A stretch of DNA of 64,000 bases, taken from positions 58,944,255 to 59,008,254 of the forward strand of contig OZ024933.1 in NCBI GenBank assembly GCA_964017235.1, in the 5' to 3' direction. This DNA comes from Sabellastarte sp. h YS-2021 (Eukaryota; Annelida; Polychaeta; Sabellida; Sabellidae). The stretch's first letter is position 1. Each line of letters begins with the position of its first letter. The notes beneath the pieces were generated by a model, which made no database searches, was not told where the DNA came from, and saw nothing but the letters and a program-made list of their open reading frames with translations. The position numbers and the translations under genes were made by a program. Below, in pieces: positions 34,541 to 45,940 of this stretch.

Positions 34541-35830
34541 CGATGATCCCCTTGGTGGTAACCCTATTATGTTTTACGACTTCAGATTTATGTATTACAA
34601 TTTGGATGGTGCTCCTTAGAATCTGTGAGTTCGGAGATTAAGCACTTGAATACCTGATATTGATTCCCTTTATTACAAATTTCATGATCAATGTTTGAAA
34701 AACATTTTAAGCATAACCTTCATTTCCTCAGTTATTTTATTAATGTTTAAAGACATTTCTGGTCAAACATAATTTATTGAGTTAAATTATAAACCCTTAA
34801 GAAATGTTTTTTAGCAAAAATGTTTGTATCGAAAATGCTTATATAAGGTTTTTAAACATTACAGTGTAAACATTTACTTGGAAACTTGACTTCATCATAT
34901 TTTCTTACTTGGCATTTACTTGGAAACGTTTACTTGGTTATACATATGCATATATATAAGTGAATGATCAATAGAGCAATTTGCATTTAAATCCAACTTT
35001 AGTTTTTTTTCCAAAATGCAAACAAGTATTTCAATACCTATGTCAAAGAGGTTATGTTTGGGCTGTATACATTTCTTTGTTGGTCCGTTGTTCATTTGCA
35101 AAATAACTCGAAAAGTTATGGGATGATTTCAATGAAATTTTCTGGAGATGGCGACAGTGACATTTGGATTAGATAATTTGATTTTGGAGGTCATCTGGAT
35201 TTTTGTCTGGATGCAGAAAGTTTCAAAGAAGTTTATTTAGAATTGCACTCATGAGCAATATTGATGGTGTTGGCAATTGCCAGAAGTAAGTGCTCTTGTA
35301 GTGCTCTTGTTCTAGTCGTAAAAGTACTGGAAACAATTTATCCACTGTAACAGCTTTTATATCTTTAACCTGAATGAACGGAATTACCAATCATGTTTTT
35401 TTCCTTAAAATTTATGTCCATACCTCTGTTAGGATAATATTTCCATGTTAGTAGTGATATCTCCTTTTTTAACTGTGAGCCTTATTTGTTTGTGTTTTTT
35501 TGGATGAAATTTATATATAACATCAAATACCCTAATTATCTTGGTCAAACTAACTCCAAATATATTACACAATTCCAAAATAATTCCAAAACCACTGTGA
35601 TTCATTTCAAATGACAAGCATAAAATGTACTTACAGATTTTATCAAACCTCCTGTATTCAATATATAAAAGCAAAGGAAAAATGAAAACAATAACCCGAC
35701 AGTGGATTGAATGACTCTTTAACTAATGGAGCCATTACCTTTGAAACATAACTCACAAATTGATGTAAAGATGATTAACAATACAAACATGTAGGACCAT
35801 TGGTGTATCTAGGTTCATGCTAAAACTTGA
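34541..35830. other. Intergenic; no gene found
   Basis: AT-rich sequence 3' of the GT31 gene. 35100-35230 (GAAAAGTTATGGGATGATTT.. GGAGGTCATCTGGATTTT) reads like a common dispersed invertebrate repeat. An 81-residue minus-strand frame at 35429-35674 has no recognisable domain. Confidence 0.4.
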
Positions 35831-36721
35831 TCAGATTCTCATTTTTATAGCTTTTGATGTAGAATCCTTCATTGATGATGCTCTAACTTGATGAATGACT
35901 GCTCTATGTACACCGCCAAACAACATTTGCATGTGAATTCTGGTCAAATTTTGCAAATTCTTCATCACTATTCCGGTTGTCCATACATCTTCAATTCTAA
36001 ATGTTTCTGTCTGATCCATATATTTACACAGTTCTTCGACAATATCTGCTGTATACATATAGACCCAGCCATTACAGTATGTTGGATACACTTTCCCCGG
36101 AAATTCTTCGACTGAAACATGGAATTTATTTGACTTATGCCTGATCACAAGTGAGTTTTTCCAAATATAACACATGACATGACGTGGCCGATTTAAGTAT
36201 GGTTTTACTGATTTGATTATTCTTTCCATGTCCACTGCTAAATCGTCATCTGTTTTAATCAAGACTTTCACAGTATTGCAATATTTGCGAATCCAGTTGA
36301 CAGCAGCAATTGACTTATTAGCAAGACCATAATAACTGTCCATAAAGTCCCCCTGGACTATGTCTTTGAACTTGTTGCTTTCTTCTTCTACACGTTTCTG
36401 CATATCTTTTTCAGAAGTTCTTCCAATAACATATATTACTTTCACTTTCTCTGTCAGTAATGAGCTGTTGCCCCATGCAGCTCTGATGGCCACACGCTGA
36501 TCAATATTTTTGACAGCACTGAAAATGTAGATGAGAATGTCAAAATCTCTATCCTGACAAAATCTTTCATTAGCTATGGTGAACTTCATAATTCTATTTT
36601 TTATTGCTGGTTTAATGGACGTTTCATTTGCAGTTTCTCCATGACCAACTTCTCCAGTTGTTTCGTTTGCACCATTTGTGACCAGCAAATGTGATGTTCT
36701 GTTGGGAAAATGTTGGTACAT
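35831..36721 (-). CDS. Beta-1,3-galactosyltransferase-like (GT31), exon 2
   Basis: This exon encodes 296 residues of the luminal stem and catalytic domain. GT31 enzymes transfer Gal or GlcNAc from UDP-sugar in beta-1,3 linkage in the Golgi (family knowledge). Visible motifs, numbered on the joined 333-residue protein, are IRAAWGN at about 116-122, VQGDFMDSYYGLANKSIAAVNW at 159-180, and the metal-binding TDDD at 194-197. YPTYCNGWVYMYT follows at about 249-261, then EDVWTTGI at 281-288, the usual EDV motif. Several N-glycosylation sequons (NRT, NET twice, NSS, NKS, NLT) fit a luminal protein. The acceptor CTTATTTTCAG lies directly before 36721 and the stop is TGA at 35833-35831. The exact acceptor sugar cannot be told. 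Confidence 0.93.
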   Translation of the reverse strand: MYQHFPNRTSHLLVTNGANETTGEVGHGETANETSIKPAIKNRIMKFTIANERFCQDRDFDILIYIFSAVKNIDQRVAIRAAWGNSSLLTEKVKVIYVIGRTSEKDMQKRVEEESNKFKDIVQGDFMDSYYGLANKSIAAVNWIRKYCNTVKVLIKTDDDLAVDMERIIKSVKPYLNRPRHVMCYIWKNSLVIRHKSNKFHVSVEEFPGKVYPTYCNGWVYMYTADIVEELCKYMDQTETFRIEDVWTTGIVMKNLQNLTRIHMQMLFGGVHRAVIHQVRASSMKDSTSKAIKMRI

Positions 36722-37310
36722 CTGAAAATAAGAAAAAAAGCAATATTATTCATAATTTTATTGCAATTCCTTTTTGTGAGTTTTTATCCCCTTGCAATTT
36801 CCACCCCTAATGCCTCTTTTACACTACAGGCGCTTGTCCTGTGATAAGAAGTTTTTCTCAGTGGCGGCGGAACCGCTGTCCAGGTTGCCCCTTTTCGTCT
36901 GAGTTGTTCACACTACAGGCGGATGACCACTGATTGGACACAGTGTTTTAACCATCAATGACAGTTGGATGACAGTACTACAAACTGAAACAGTTTATAA
37001 CTTATGTTGGACTCGCAAGGTAATGGACGGTTCGCCTCTGACTCGCAAGGTTGTCTACGGACGTCAGACGGCGATCCAAGGACAGGGACGTTTCACCAAA
37101 TGCGATACCGCCTGTAGTGTGAAAGGGGTATTAGTTGGATATCCAATAATACCTGGTACTTTACCTTTACATAGTGGTTCGAAGAACCTTAAATAGCTAG
37201 TATGCGCTGCCTTTCTTTCAGCCTTGAAGCTATTGATTATGGTTTTGCTTACACTGAAACCTTGTACCAAGAGTAAAGATCAGTTTAAATGAAATGAGAC
37301 TTGGACTTAC
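36722..37310 (-). other. Intron of the GT31 gene
   Basis: 589 bp, GT..AG, phase 0, between the signal-anchor exon and the catalytic exon. More than half is a MITE (36807-37134), so the ancestral intron was about 260 bp. Confidence 0.82.
36807..37134. mobile_element. MITE in the GT31 intron, 328 bp
   Basis: Terminal inverted repeats are CTAATGCCTCTTTTACACTA..CAGGCG on the left and CGCCTGTAGTGTGAAAGGGG..TATTAG on the right. An extra internal copy of TTCACACTACAGGCGGAT lies at 36908. The interior has two GACTCGCAAGGT repeats. It is GC-richer than its surroundings and has no coding capacity. Confidence 0.8.
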
Positions 37311-37421
37311 CTGTGGATAAAGGTTTCCTGTGACTGACATCCCACGTTTTGCAAAATAATACCCAATCATTAACAAAATATACACACAAGCTATAATACT
37401 AAAGATGATGACTCGTGCCAT
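37311..37421 (-). CDS. Beta-1,3-galactosyltransferase-like (GT31), exon 1
   Basis: The exon gives 37 residues: MAR, then a hydrophobic segment VIIFSIIACVYILLMIGYYF, then AKRGMSVTGNLYPQ. This is the short cytosolic tail, signal anchor and start of stem of a type II Golgi membrane protein. I chose ATG 37421-37419 because the frame upstream has no other ATG before a TAA near 37480. The exon ends CCACAG followed by GTAAGT, a near-perfect donor (37310-37305), in phase 0. Exon 2 begins in phase 0 at 36721. The joined length of 333 residues fits B3GALT enzymes (about 320-420). A further 5' non-coding exon is possible. Confidence 0.85.
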
Positions 37422-38171
37422 ATCTAAACATCTATCCTTGCTTGGCAACTCTTCTATTCCCTGTTCATTAACTTTCACTTAATAACAAACAACAGTTGGC
37501 AAAATAAAACTGTACAGTACTGGATAAATGTGAATGTAAACATGCGTCGTACAGTCTTGCTAAATTAAATGTCCTTATTTGGGTATGCATACAACCACGT
37601 TTTGAATCCTTTTGGAAAAATAGATTTTCTATCAGTACACAACACGAGGCTTCGTATTTACACGACTGAACCAATGTTAGACTGAGTTATGGGGCTCAAA
37701 ACAAAACACTGAGTATATGTATGGAGTTGAATTTGTACTAAACTGCTTGAAAAAAATAGCTGCGTTTGTGAATATACCCGATACATTATAATATACTTAT
37801 TTACGACATTTTACACTTGTATGATTACAGTATGGAGATTTACACCCAATCCCTTTTATATACATTAGCCTACACCAGAAAAATTTTAAGTATTGAGATT
37901 GCATTTTTATTACACCTCTTCCTTAATTTATAATTTTTAAGATGTTGTTTAACATCATTGCTTTTCATTTCTATATTCCTGGTGTGTATTTTTTCGGTTT
38001 TTATGATCATTTAGTTGAAATAGAATCTACATGTACAAGGTTTTTTTTTGGAAATGTGCTAAAGAGACTTCTATATATGGTCAAAATCACAAAAGTGGCC
38101 AATAGTGAAAGATAATGGACACTTTTAACAAAATAAAAACTCTCAGGTGTAATTTAAAATGCACTCTTTCA
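37422..38171. other. Upstream region of the GT31 gene
   Basis: No repeat or coding feature identified. The promoter presumably lies here, but I see no diagnostic core element. Confidence 0.4.
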
Positions 38172-38955
38172 CCTGGGCCAGTATTCACGAAAGATCTTAG
38201 CCAGGGCTTAGGCTTAAAGTTGAGACTTTTGTCTCAAGTTTCTGCCCAAAAACTGCTAAGTCTTTTGTCTTAGGCTTGTGAATCTCTTATTATCAGCCAC
38301 AAAAAATATGTTTTCGCTTTTAAAAACTGACTAATGAAATGTTATTCTCTTTTATTAGCAATAGGACATGTTACAAATCTGGGCCCTGTATTCACGAAAG
38401 GTCTTAGCCAGGGCTTAGGCTTAAAGATGAGACTTTTGTTTCAAGTTTCTGCCCCAAAACTCTTTTGTCTTAGGCTTAGTGGTATTCACAAAGAATTTAA
38501 GACTGGTCTAAGGCTTAGCCAAAGGCTCAACTTTAAGACTAGTTGGCAGTGGGCTTAAATTTTGTAAACAGGACTTAAATATGGCCTCCATAAACTTTTC
38601 TCCACTTCAAAATTTGAAAGGGCTGTAAATAAAGTATAATTATACAAAACACCTCACTAAAGCAGTCTTTGGAAGTTTATATGTGGTAACAAGGTTTTCC
38701 ATTTCAAAACAGCACTTTTCCTTAGATAAAATGCATTAAATGAAGGATATATGTCAACAATAGTATAGTTTGAATAGAAAAGAAAGGTCACATGACACAG
38801 AAAACCACTGTGGTTATTTGATAATCTTGGACTTAGCTAAGTCACCCTTTGTGAATACAAAGACAAAACCTAGCTGAGACAAAAGTCTTAACTTTAAGAC
38901 TGGATTTAAGCCTAAGACCTGACTAAGTCTAAGACCCTTCGTGAATACCAGCCCA
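38172..38955 (+). mobile_element. MITE (TATTCACGAA ends), copy I with doubled left end
   Basis: The left end CTGGGCCAGTATTCACGAAAG at 38173 is repeated at 38379 (CTGGGCCCTGTATTCACGAA). The matching inverted right end is CTTCGTGAATACCAGCCCAG at 38936-38955. Inward the ends consist of GACTTAG/CTTAGGCTTAA words. The core (TATGGCCTCCATAAACTTTT, GGTCACATGACACAGAAAAC) is shared with copy II. The doubled left end suggests insertion into, or partial duplication of, a sibling element. Non-coding. Confidence 0.8.
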
Positions 38956-40271
38956 GGGGTCAGTTTCATAAAATGACTTAGCCTGGACTTAGACTTAAGG
39001 TTAAGACTTTTATGTTAAAATGTCTGTGGGCTTAGACTTATAGAGCATCGCAAATCAGCTAAGTCTAGGCTTTGGCCAAGTCTAATCAAGAGCTGGCTTA
39101 ACTTTGTAAACAAAGACTTAAACATGGCCGCCATGTATTTTTCTGACTTCAAAATTTGAAATTCCTGCAAATATAGAATAAATATATAAAACACATTCCT
39201 AAATTAGTCTTTGGACATAATTTATTTATGAGGTTACAAGACTTCCATTGGAAAAAACAGTAGTTTTTCAAAGATAAAATAAGGCAATCAAAGTCTATAT
39301 ATTGCCACTAAAATCTTTTTACTAGATATAAAGGATCACATGACATAGAAAACCACTGTGGTTATGTGATTAGCTTGGACTTAGCTAAGTCACTCTTTCT
39401 GAAGTCCATTTATGCACAGGACTTAGCAAAGGCAAAAGGCTCGGGTTTAAGGACAATCACTACTAAATACTTTTAACATTAAGAATTTCACCAAAGTTTA
39501 AAAAATAAGTTCATCTTGAGGTTTTAAATCCAGAACAGTGAAACAATAAGGGGTTACCAATAAAACTTTTTTTATTGACTCAAGAAGTTGATGCATTATT
39601 TCTACGATTTGGTGTAATCTACATAACTGAAGTAAGATTTTTAGATGTGCTGTGGAAATTGAATAAATGCTGACTCAGCAAATTTTCAATGTTGAGTTTG
39701 AATCTCCATTGCTGAGTTACACATGGATGTCAAACGGTTGAAAAATGTTTGATGGCCCTTGCAGAACCAATTATGATAATAAATTAATTAATTTTTATTG
39801 AATAAAATGACAAAATTGTGATTTTTTTCAATATATTTTAATAAGTTATCAGTCACTGGTATAATTATATTTATTGATGTGTTGTTGGTAGCAACACAAT
39901 TTCTTTGGACGCTAAAGTGTAGTTTATCTACTCATCCCTCTGTTGTCTGGTTATGTTTAAAAAAATTATAAACAAAAATCAGGAAATGATAATTTCATAT
40001 CTGGATATTTTGTAAAATATTTTAAAAGGCTTCTGAGTCAAGTAAAAAAAATTTCATAAGTCGTAATTACGACATACACTATCTGGTAATTACGGCATAC
40101 TATCTCATAATTACAAGATACCATGAGTCGTAATTACAAGATATCATAGGTCGTAATTACAACATAGCATAAGTCGTAATTCTTTAAATAGTGCCATTTT
40201 CGCTGCGCAATAAATTTGCGCACTGACAAAAGCCGCGATTGCGCTTAAGACCCTTTGTGAAACCAGCCCCT
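38954..40271 (+). mobile_element. MITE copy II with internal insertion
   Basis: The left end is CAGGGGTCAGTTTCATAAAATG and the inverse right end is CCTTTGTGAAACCAGCCCCT, ending at 40271. The core is homologous to copy I (CATGGCCGCCATGTATTTTT, GGATCACATGACATAGAAAAC). After about 39450 the sequence no longer matches copy I until the right end, so about 0.8 kb including the palindromic array at 40055-40185 looks inserted. The two copies are head to tail and share the junction bases. Confidence 0.72.
40055..40187. repeat. Palindromic word array, GTCGTAATTACGAC (second locus)
   Basis: ATAAGTCGTAATTACGACAT followed by variants (TCTGGTAATTACGGCATA, GAGTCGTAATTACAAGATA, AGGTCGTAATTACAACATA, AAGTCGTAATTC). 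The core word is the same as in the array at 20033-20367, but the linkers differ (ATACACTATC, ATACTATCTC). It is followed by a GC-rich GCGCAATAAATTTGCGC palindrome at 40205. Confidence 0.75.
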
Positions 40272-40379
40272 GTGACAGTGCTTCCGTCTGATGTGTCACC
40301 GATTTCTATATTGAATAATAAAATCAGTGAATTTGAGATTACGAAGTGATCACCGACATTAAAAGAAAATACAGAGTAG

Positions 40380-41679
40380 AAGGCCAACATGACAAATTTT
40401 TTATTTTGATTTATTCACTTAGTAAGTTGAAAAAATAAACTTAGTTGTCTCGATTTATCAACTTACTAACTTGATAAATCATCGTATCTCTAGGACCAAA
40501 TAAAAAAGGAGGTACAATGCATTGAAAGTAATGACTGACCACATCAGACCTTGAAAGTAGGGTCCAAGGCCAAACATGACCGCACAAAACATTCACATCA
40601 CATACCTCTAATGCCCAATTTAAGGTGCCATATGTATTATAAGTATCAAGGACCATAATAGGGCTTGAAGGAGGGGACCAAGGTCAAATGTGAACCCATC
40701 AAAAATTCAGGCTACATGATTACCAATAAGTTTTCACATCCCAAAGGAGATACAGGGCATTATAAGAATGCATCAACAGGGAGCTGGACAAATTGGCCCT
40801 TTGCCAAATCAGCCCTTGACAATTTAGCAGACTTAACACTTGGCACCTGCAAACTTTCCCCCAAAGTCAAAAACAAGAAAAAGTGATGCAATAAGAATAC
40901 TGTTATAGTGCTTAATTTCCATCAGATGACAGACTCTAGGGCTAGCATTTATTTATGAAAATTACATTGGGTAAGCTTGTGTCAGGTAAGCATCCCTTAA
41001 TTGTAACCTTGTTCCCCTTGATTTGCAAATAATGGTGAATGATTCTTTATGATGACATTTTGTTTCTTTCAAAAGGGTGACAAAGTGAGACCGACACATA
41101 TAAAAGATTAGGATATTTTAATGAAGTCCTTTAACCCATGTTATTAAGACACTTGTTTAGACTCTTATTCATATTAGTTTACTTCTTAAGTTATAATTTG
41201 CAATAGAGCAGATGACATTTAAAATGCAGTAGTGTTGTTGGAGTTTAGGTACTATAAAGGTTTTATTAGATTACATTTTAGGGCAAAGCCATTGCTTCTT
41301 TTCACTTGCACATAAGTTTGATGATCTTTCTTGATCATATAACTGTATGAGAGTAAAGTAACTTTCTAAGGGCTAATTGACAAGGGTGTTTTATATTGGG
41401 GACGAATTTAATTGGGCTTATTTGGTAAATCAAATTGACCTTGAGTGAAGAGATTCAATGTGAAACATCTATGTAACATTGAAATACCTAAGTCAATTTA
41501 TCAACTTAGAACTCGATAAATCGACTTAGGTATCTCGATTTATTGACTTAGTATCTTGATAAATTGAGGTACTTAAGTCGATTTATCGAGTTAGTAAGTC
41601 AATAAATCGAAATAGATAAGTCAATTGATGGAGTTACTAAGTCAATAAATTGACATAAAAATTTTGTCATGTTGGCCCT
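40380..41679. mobile_element. 1.3-kb TIR element with TCGATAAATCGA words
   Basis: The left end AAGGCCAACATGACAAATTT is the inverse of the right end AAATTTTGTCATGTTGGCCCT. The inverted match continues inward into CACTTAGTAAGTTGA-type words. The right subterminal part (41485-41660) is an array of shuffled words: AAGTCGATTTATCGAGTTAG, CTCGATAAATCGACTTAGG, GTCAATAAATCGAAAT. The middle (40490-41480) has no domain; a 73-residue frame at 40665 is not recognisable. Non-autonomous element. Confidence 0.72.
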
Positions 41680-42558
41680 CTTACTCTTCCATAGGAAAAA
41701 TATCTTTTTGACAAAGTATATTGATATAGCCATTTTAAAGCTGATTGATTAGATTAGACCATCTACCTCCAGGTTTCAATACTTTAAGTGTTGTTACTTT
41801 GAATTGTACCGAACACTCTGATATTGTTATTAATGCCCTTCAAATGAAACAGAAAAAGACAGACACGCCAGAAGGCGCAATACTGTACAACTTAAGGGTC
41901 ATAGAAGCCTCATGGTAAAGGACATATTATTCATTCAGTGTGTACCTACTGTCAGGTTTGTTCTATTTGAGGAATTCTGTATAAGATGAGAAGTATATTG
42001 ACTTATGTATATGGTATGACTCTTTACATAGTTTTATGGCTTTTCACAGTTCACTGATTTAAGTATGTTATGAAATGTGTTATGTTAGCTAGTTTGTTAT
42101 AGGGACATGTATAAGGCCTTTGTCAAAAGTAAAAAAAGGCAAAAAAAAAACAAAAAAAAACCCAACGAAAAACCCAGAAATTTTATAATATGCAACGAGC
42201 TTTGGGTTTATTCCATTAAATACAAATCATTTAGTATTTGTTACACACAGATAAAATATTACTATACCTAGAAAACTCTAGTTACAGATGAAGTCCTGTA
42301 GATGTTAAGATTACTTGATCCAGTGTCTGATCGTATGTGAGGACCATTATTTACAAGTCCATTTAAGATTTTTAAGTATCTAAACAGATTACTGCAAGCC
42401 TTGTAGCACTAAATTGGTCATTAGAAAGACTGTTGATCAATTATATAATCAGTTAAAGCAGTATTAACTGCATAACAACTATATGCACTGACAAGTGCCA
42501 AACCTAGGGTCTCATTTCAAAATAAACTGTAAGCCAGGATCAGCCTAGTTCACATATT
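41680..42558. other. Unassigned sequence
   Basis: Apart from an A-rich run near 42130-42170, nothing supported. Confidence 0.4.
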
Positions 42559-42840
42559 TTACCTAGAGGTGCCACAGACCATGATAGATGAAGATACCGA
42601 AGATGCAAGCTCAGGGAACCCATAGAAGGTAAACAGAAACATTACCTTAAATGTAACTTGTATCCCCAGATCATCAGTTAAGGTCAAAAGGCTTTTTAAC
42701 ACTTCAGTGATAGAAACTCCTCTCACCTTAGGTTTCGTTGGGTTATTATTCTTTACTGATTTACAGATTAACTGAGCTTTTCTACATGTAAGGGCAAACA
42801 TGTTGAATCCACCCATACAAAGCAAAATAGCGCTGTAAAG
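42559..42840 (-). pseudogene. Tyrosine-recombinase fragment of a DIRS-like element
   Basis: A 93-residue frame reads KAQLICKSVKNNNPTKPKVRG, then VSITEVLKSLLTLTDDLG, then VTFKVMFLFTFYGFPELASSV. This parallels the N-terminal to first-arginine part of the complete recombinase (LYIKSLKINAVFTPTMSKIV, FKSLYLFCFFSFMRLSNIL). The first catalytic arginine position is altered (FPEL for MRLS). It is flanked by TTTACAG on the 5' side and CTCTAG/GTAAAA on the 3' side, which could mean exon use, but no partner was found. Confidence 0.55.
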
Positions 42841-45240
42841 CACATAAATTATTTTATAGTGTCACTTCAGAAAGTCCATTGGCAACTATATATTCTTAAT
42901 ACAATTACACTGTATGTTCGCAGGTGGGCACCTCAAGTCCTAAGAAGATCACAAAGGCTAAGAATAAGTGGAAACTTACATGATAAGAACGCCTGGTCGT
43001 CCTTGGTCTGAGGGACCTCTGGATCCTCTCTTGTTCTTGTCTGGATAACCAAACAGCAAGACCGCCTTTTGAAATACAATGGGGCAAGCGGTACTGAAGG
43101 GACTGTCTGGAGGGACAAGTCAGGCATAATAAAGAAAGGGTCAGGTTATACCAATGACATTTTTTTAGCAATATAACGGTTACGTAAAGAAGTTTTTCCA
43201 GTAATTTCGGCAACTTTTCAGAAGTTATATATTGAAATTCCTGACAATAATTTATGTCAGTCTTGATTTCGAGTACCATCATTTTCACCTTATTTTAGTA
43301 CTTTAAGTTGTCCACCAAATGTAGGGGTGTTGCCAAGGACAACCAATCGTGAATTATTGTTTTGAGTTATGTTTTCTAGGATTAAGAAAGATTAAGTCAT
43401 TTGTTTGAGAAAGTTATCTCAATTTTTTTAAGATTATTACAGGACAGGGGGGTGGGGGGCAACCATGCGCTTGTGAGAAATGACATTTGTAATAATACTT
43501 CAAAGACATAGTTCTATGATATACAATCAATCAAAGTACATGAGAGGATCATTCTATTAGCTTTTTTCACCTATCAAAGGTAAAAAGAAAAACATCCATT
43601 TTCCATATTTTGTACTTTGGTTATCCCATGGAAATTAGTTTTCTGTGCTTCTAACCTCAACTTTTTGCGTCAAAGTGTGAATAAACCTCCAACAGTTGTG
43701 TATCTTTTTTTTCTTTGTTTGGCTTGTAATAATGATAAATACTTAAATCTTGCTTTTGACAGGTTTAATTTCAAAATACAAACAAAAGTGTAAAGTATCC
43801 AATTTCTGCTGCTTGAAGTTTAAACTTTGTGAATGAAAACCTTGAAAGTTTTATTAATTACGGACTCCCCTTTGATTGGTCACTCTATTTGTCTCTGCGG
43901 GCAAACATCAGTCCAGCTGTCAATAAAAAAACCTTGTCCAGTAAATTTTGAGTGTTCAAAGACAAACTAGTGTTCATTCTGTGGTATTGATATGGTAAAA
44001 TAATTCTCCCTCGAAAACATTCAAGATTGATGGGTCGCATCTTAAAGAGAACAGTAGTGATGTATAAAAAGACAAATAACTCTCTGTCTTGCTCTGTATA
44101 TAAATGGGTAAAGAAGAGAATGGTCTAGACTGTGTGACGTCACAAGTCTTTGAAGTGTCATTACAAACACCAAATCTCACATGTACATGGCTGCTCCCCC
44201 TTTCCCCACTCAGCCAAAGGGGAGGAAGTCCCAATCATGAAAGAAGATTCCAGTTACAACTATATCTTTGGAGTTTATTGATTACATATAGAATCTACAT
44301 TAGTTACACATATATGTTAAAACATTCATGTTAAAAACACCATTATTAAAACATGAAATTATTAATATCCTATTCTATGTTACTTTACAGATAACCATAC
44401 ACAGGTTCCATTAATTTCTGAAGTATTTTTAACTTATTTCAAAAGTGTTTCAAGACCTCATCAATCAATAACCAGAACCTAATGACAGTATAACACACTT
44501 AGCAGAACTGTTCACAAAGGTCAAAGGTCATAGCCCCTTATTTCTTGCAAACCTTCATACTACTACGCTACTATTAGTCATATTTACATGTTTAACAAAG
44601 GCAACTTCTGCAATCACTACAGTTATCCAATGACTTTAGATACCAGGCTGATTGCTCTCTAATCACCAAACTTAAAATGTAATGTATATCAATATGTAAC
44701 TATTGACCTCAAGGTCAAACACTTAATATGCATAAATCACATTGGACTTCATTGAAACTGGATTTCCAAAAAACAAACTTGAGTTTGATGTTAGGTATGT
44801 ATGACCTCGAAGGTCATACAAAGATGATGAAATTGATAAAAATATGTACACTGGCTAAATGTGTGCACTATTACACTACTACCCTTAGCACTAACTATTA
44901 GGGAGGGAGGGATGGAGCTTTCATACTCTGCATGAACCCCACAGCACTGAATAAAGGTAGTTCACCAATATATAGACATAGTTGGTGGGAAAGTCTGCAC
45001 TTCACCTATGAGAAATTCTTCACCAGACAGTTTCTCATGAATATGCATGAGGTGAACTATAAATTACTTTTCTGTACTAGTTTCCTGATACACGACCTAG
45101 GCCAGACTTATTAAATTATTACATTGTTAGAACTCCCCTTCAGCTGAGACCGTGTGCTTCCAAAGAATGCCCCACAACTCAAATTGCCTTATAATTATCT
45201 CGAATTAATTGAGAGAGTAGAGAGTTTGCGAATAACGTTT
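42841..45240. other. Non-genic stretch upstream of the DIRS insertion
   Basis: No domain-bearing frame. AAGGTCAAAGGTCAT-like AGGTCA words occur at about 44515-44530 and 44705-44815. Minus-strand frames at 42905-43288 and 43974-44234 are not recognisable. The last bases (AATAACGTTT) are the left target flank of the 7.5-kb element. Confidence 0.4.
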
Positions 45241-45940
45241 CACATTTCCAGCTCCCCCTCCCAAGACAGTAAGAAATAATATGGGTTATATAATTTTTAT
45301 TATTATTAAAAACATCAATGTTATTAGACATTTCATTGTATTACACACATTATACAATTCTAACGATAATATGATGAAGTATGTCAATAAACAGACAGAA
45401 AAACAAAATAAAGCTAGTAATTCCCCGAAAGTTAACCCCTAAGTACCAAAAATTACTGAGCTCGATCGGGTGAACAAAAGCATGCTAACCCGGGAGCCAA
45501 ATTTTTGACCTAATACTTTAGCCTAATAAATTTTATGACCAGTAGGCCATAACCTAATGATAATCACAACATGTCCCATATATGCGAGGACATTGTGAAA
45601 TTTTGCATAAAGATATGCAACTTGAAAAACCCTGTCACTCATATGATAAAGAGACACAGTACAGAGTTGCCCCCACCCAAATTCGACTAAATCACAACCC
45701 CAAGTTCCCTGATAGACCCAGGGGGTAACGGGTGTACAAAATAAATTTGCAAACCCGAAACCAAGAAAAATAAATTTCATATCATCTGTTATACTTTTCC
45801 CAGATTAAAAAGTGACAAAGCAGCCATGTTAATATATAATAATTCGCTTGAAATCATGAATACATGGCTTAAAATGAAAATGTCATGGTATTAGATATGG
45901 TTTCACCATGAAAAATGTGAAATTTTTTGCAAAGTAAGGC
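45241..45940 (-). repeat. Split direct repeat B2 (outer 700-bp copy)
   Basis: From CACATTTCCAGCTCCCCCTC to GCAAAGTAAGGC, matching 46687-47387 at an offset of 1446-1447 bp with about three differences. An 85-residue open frame (45523-45780) occurs in both copies and has no recognisable domain. Confidence 0.95.

Noticed and set aside
42905..43288. 127-residue minus-strand frame as a host exon
   Set aside because: No domain, composition like surrounding non-coding DNA, no supporting splice pair.
45523..45780. 85-residue frame present twice (also 46970-47227) as a conserved gene
   Set aside because: Its duplication is fully explained by the 700-bp split direct repeats of the DIRS-like element; no domain or coding signature.
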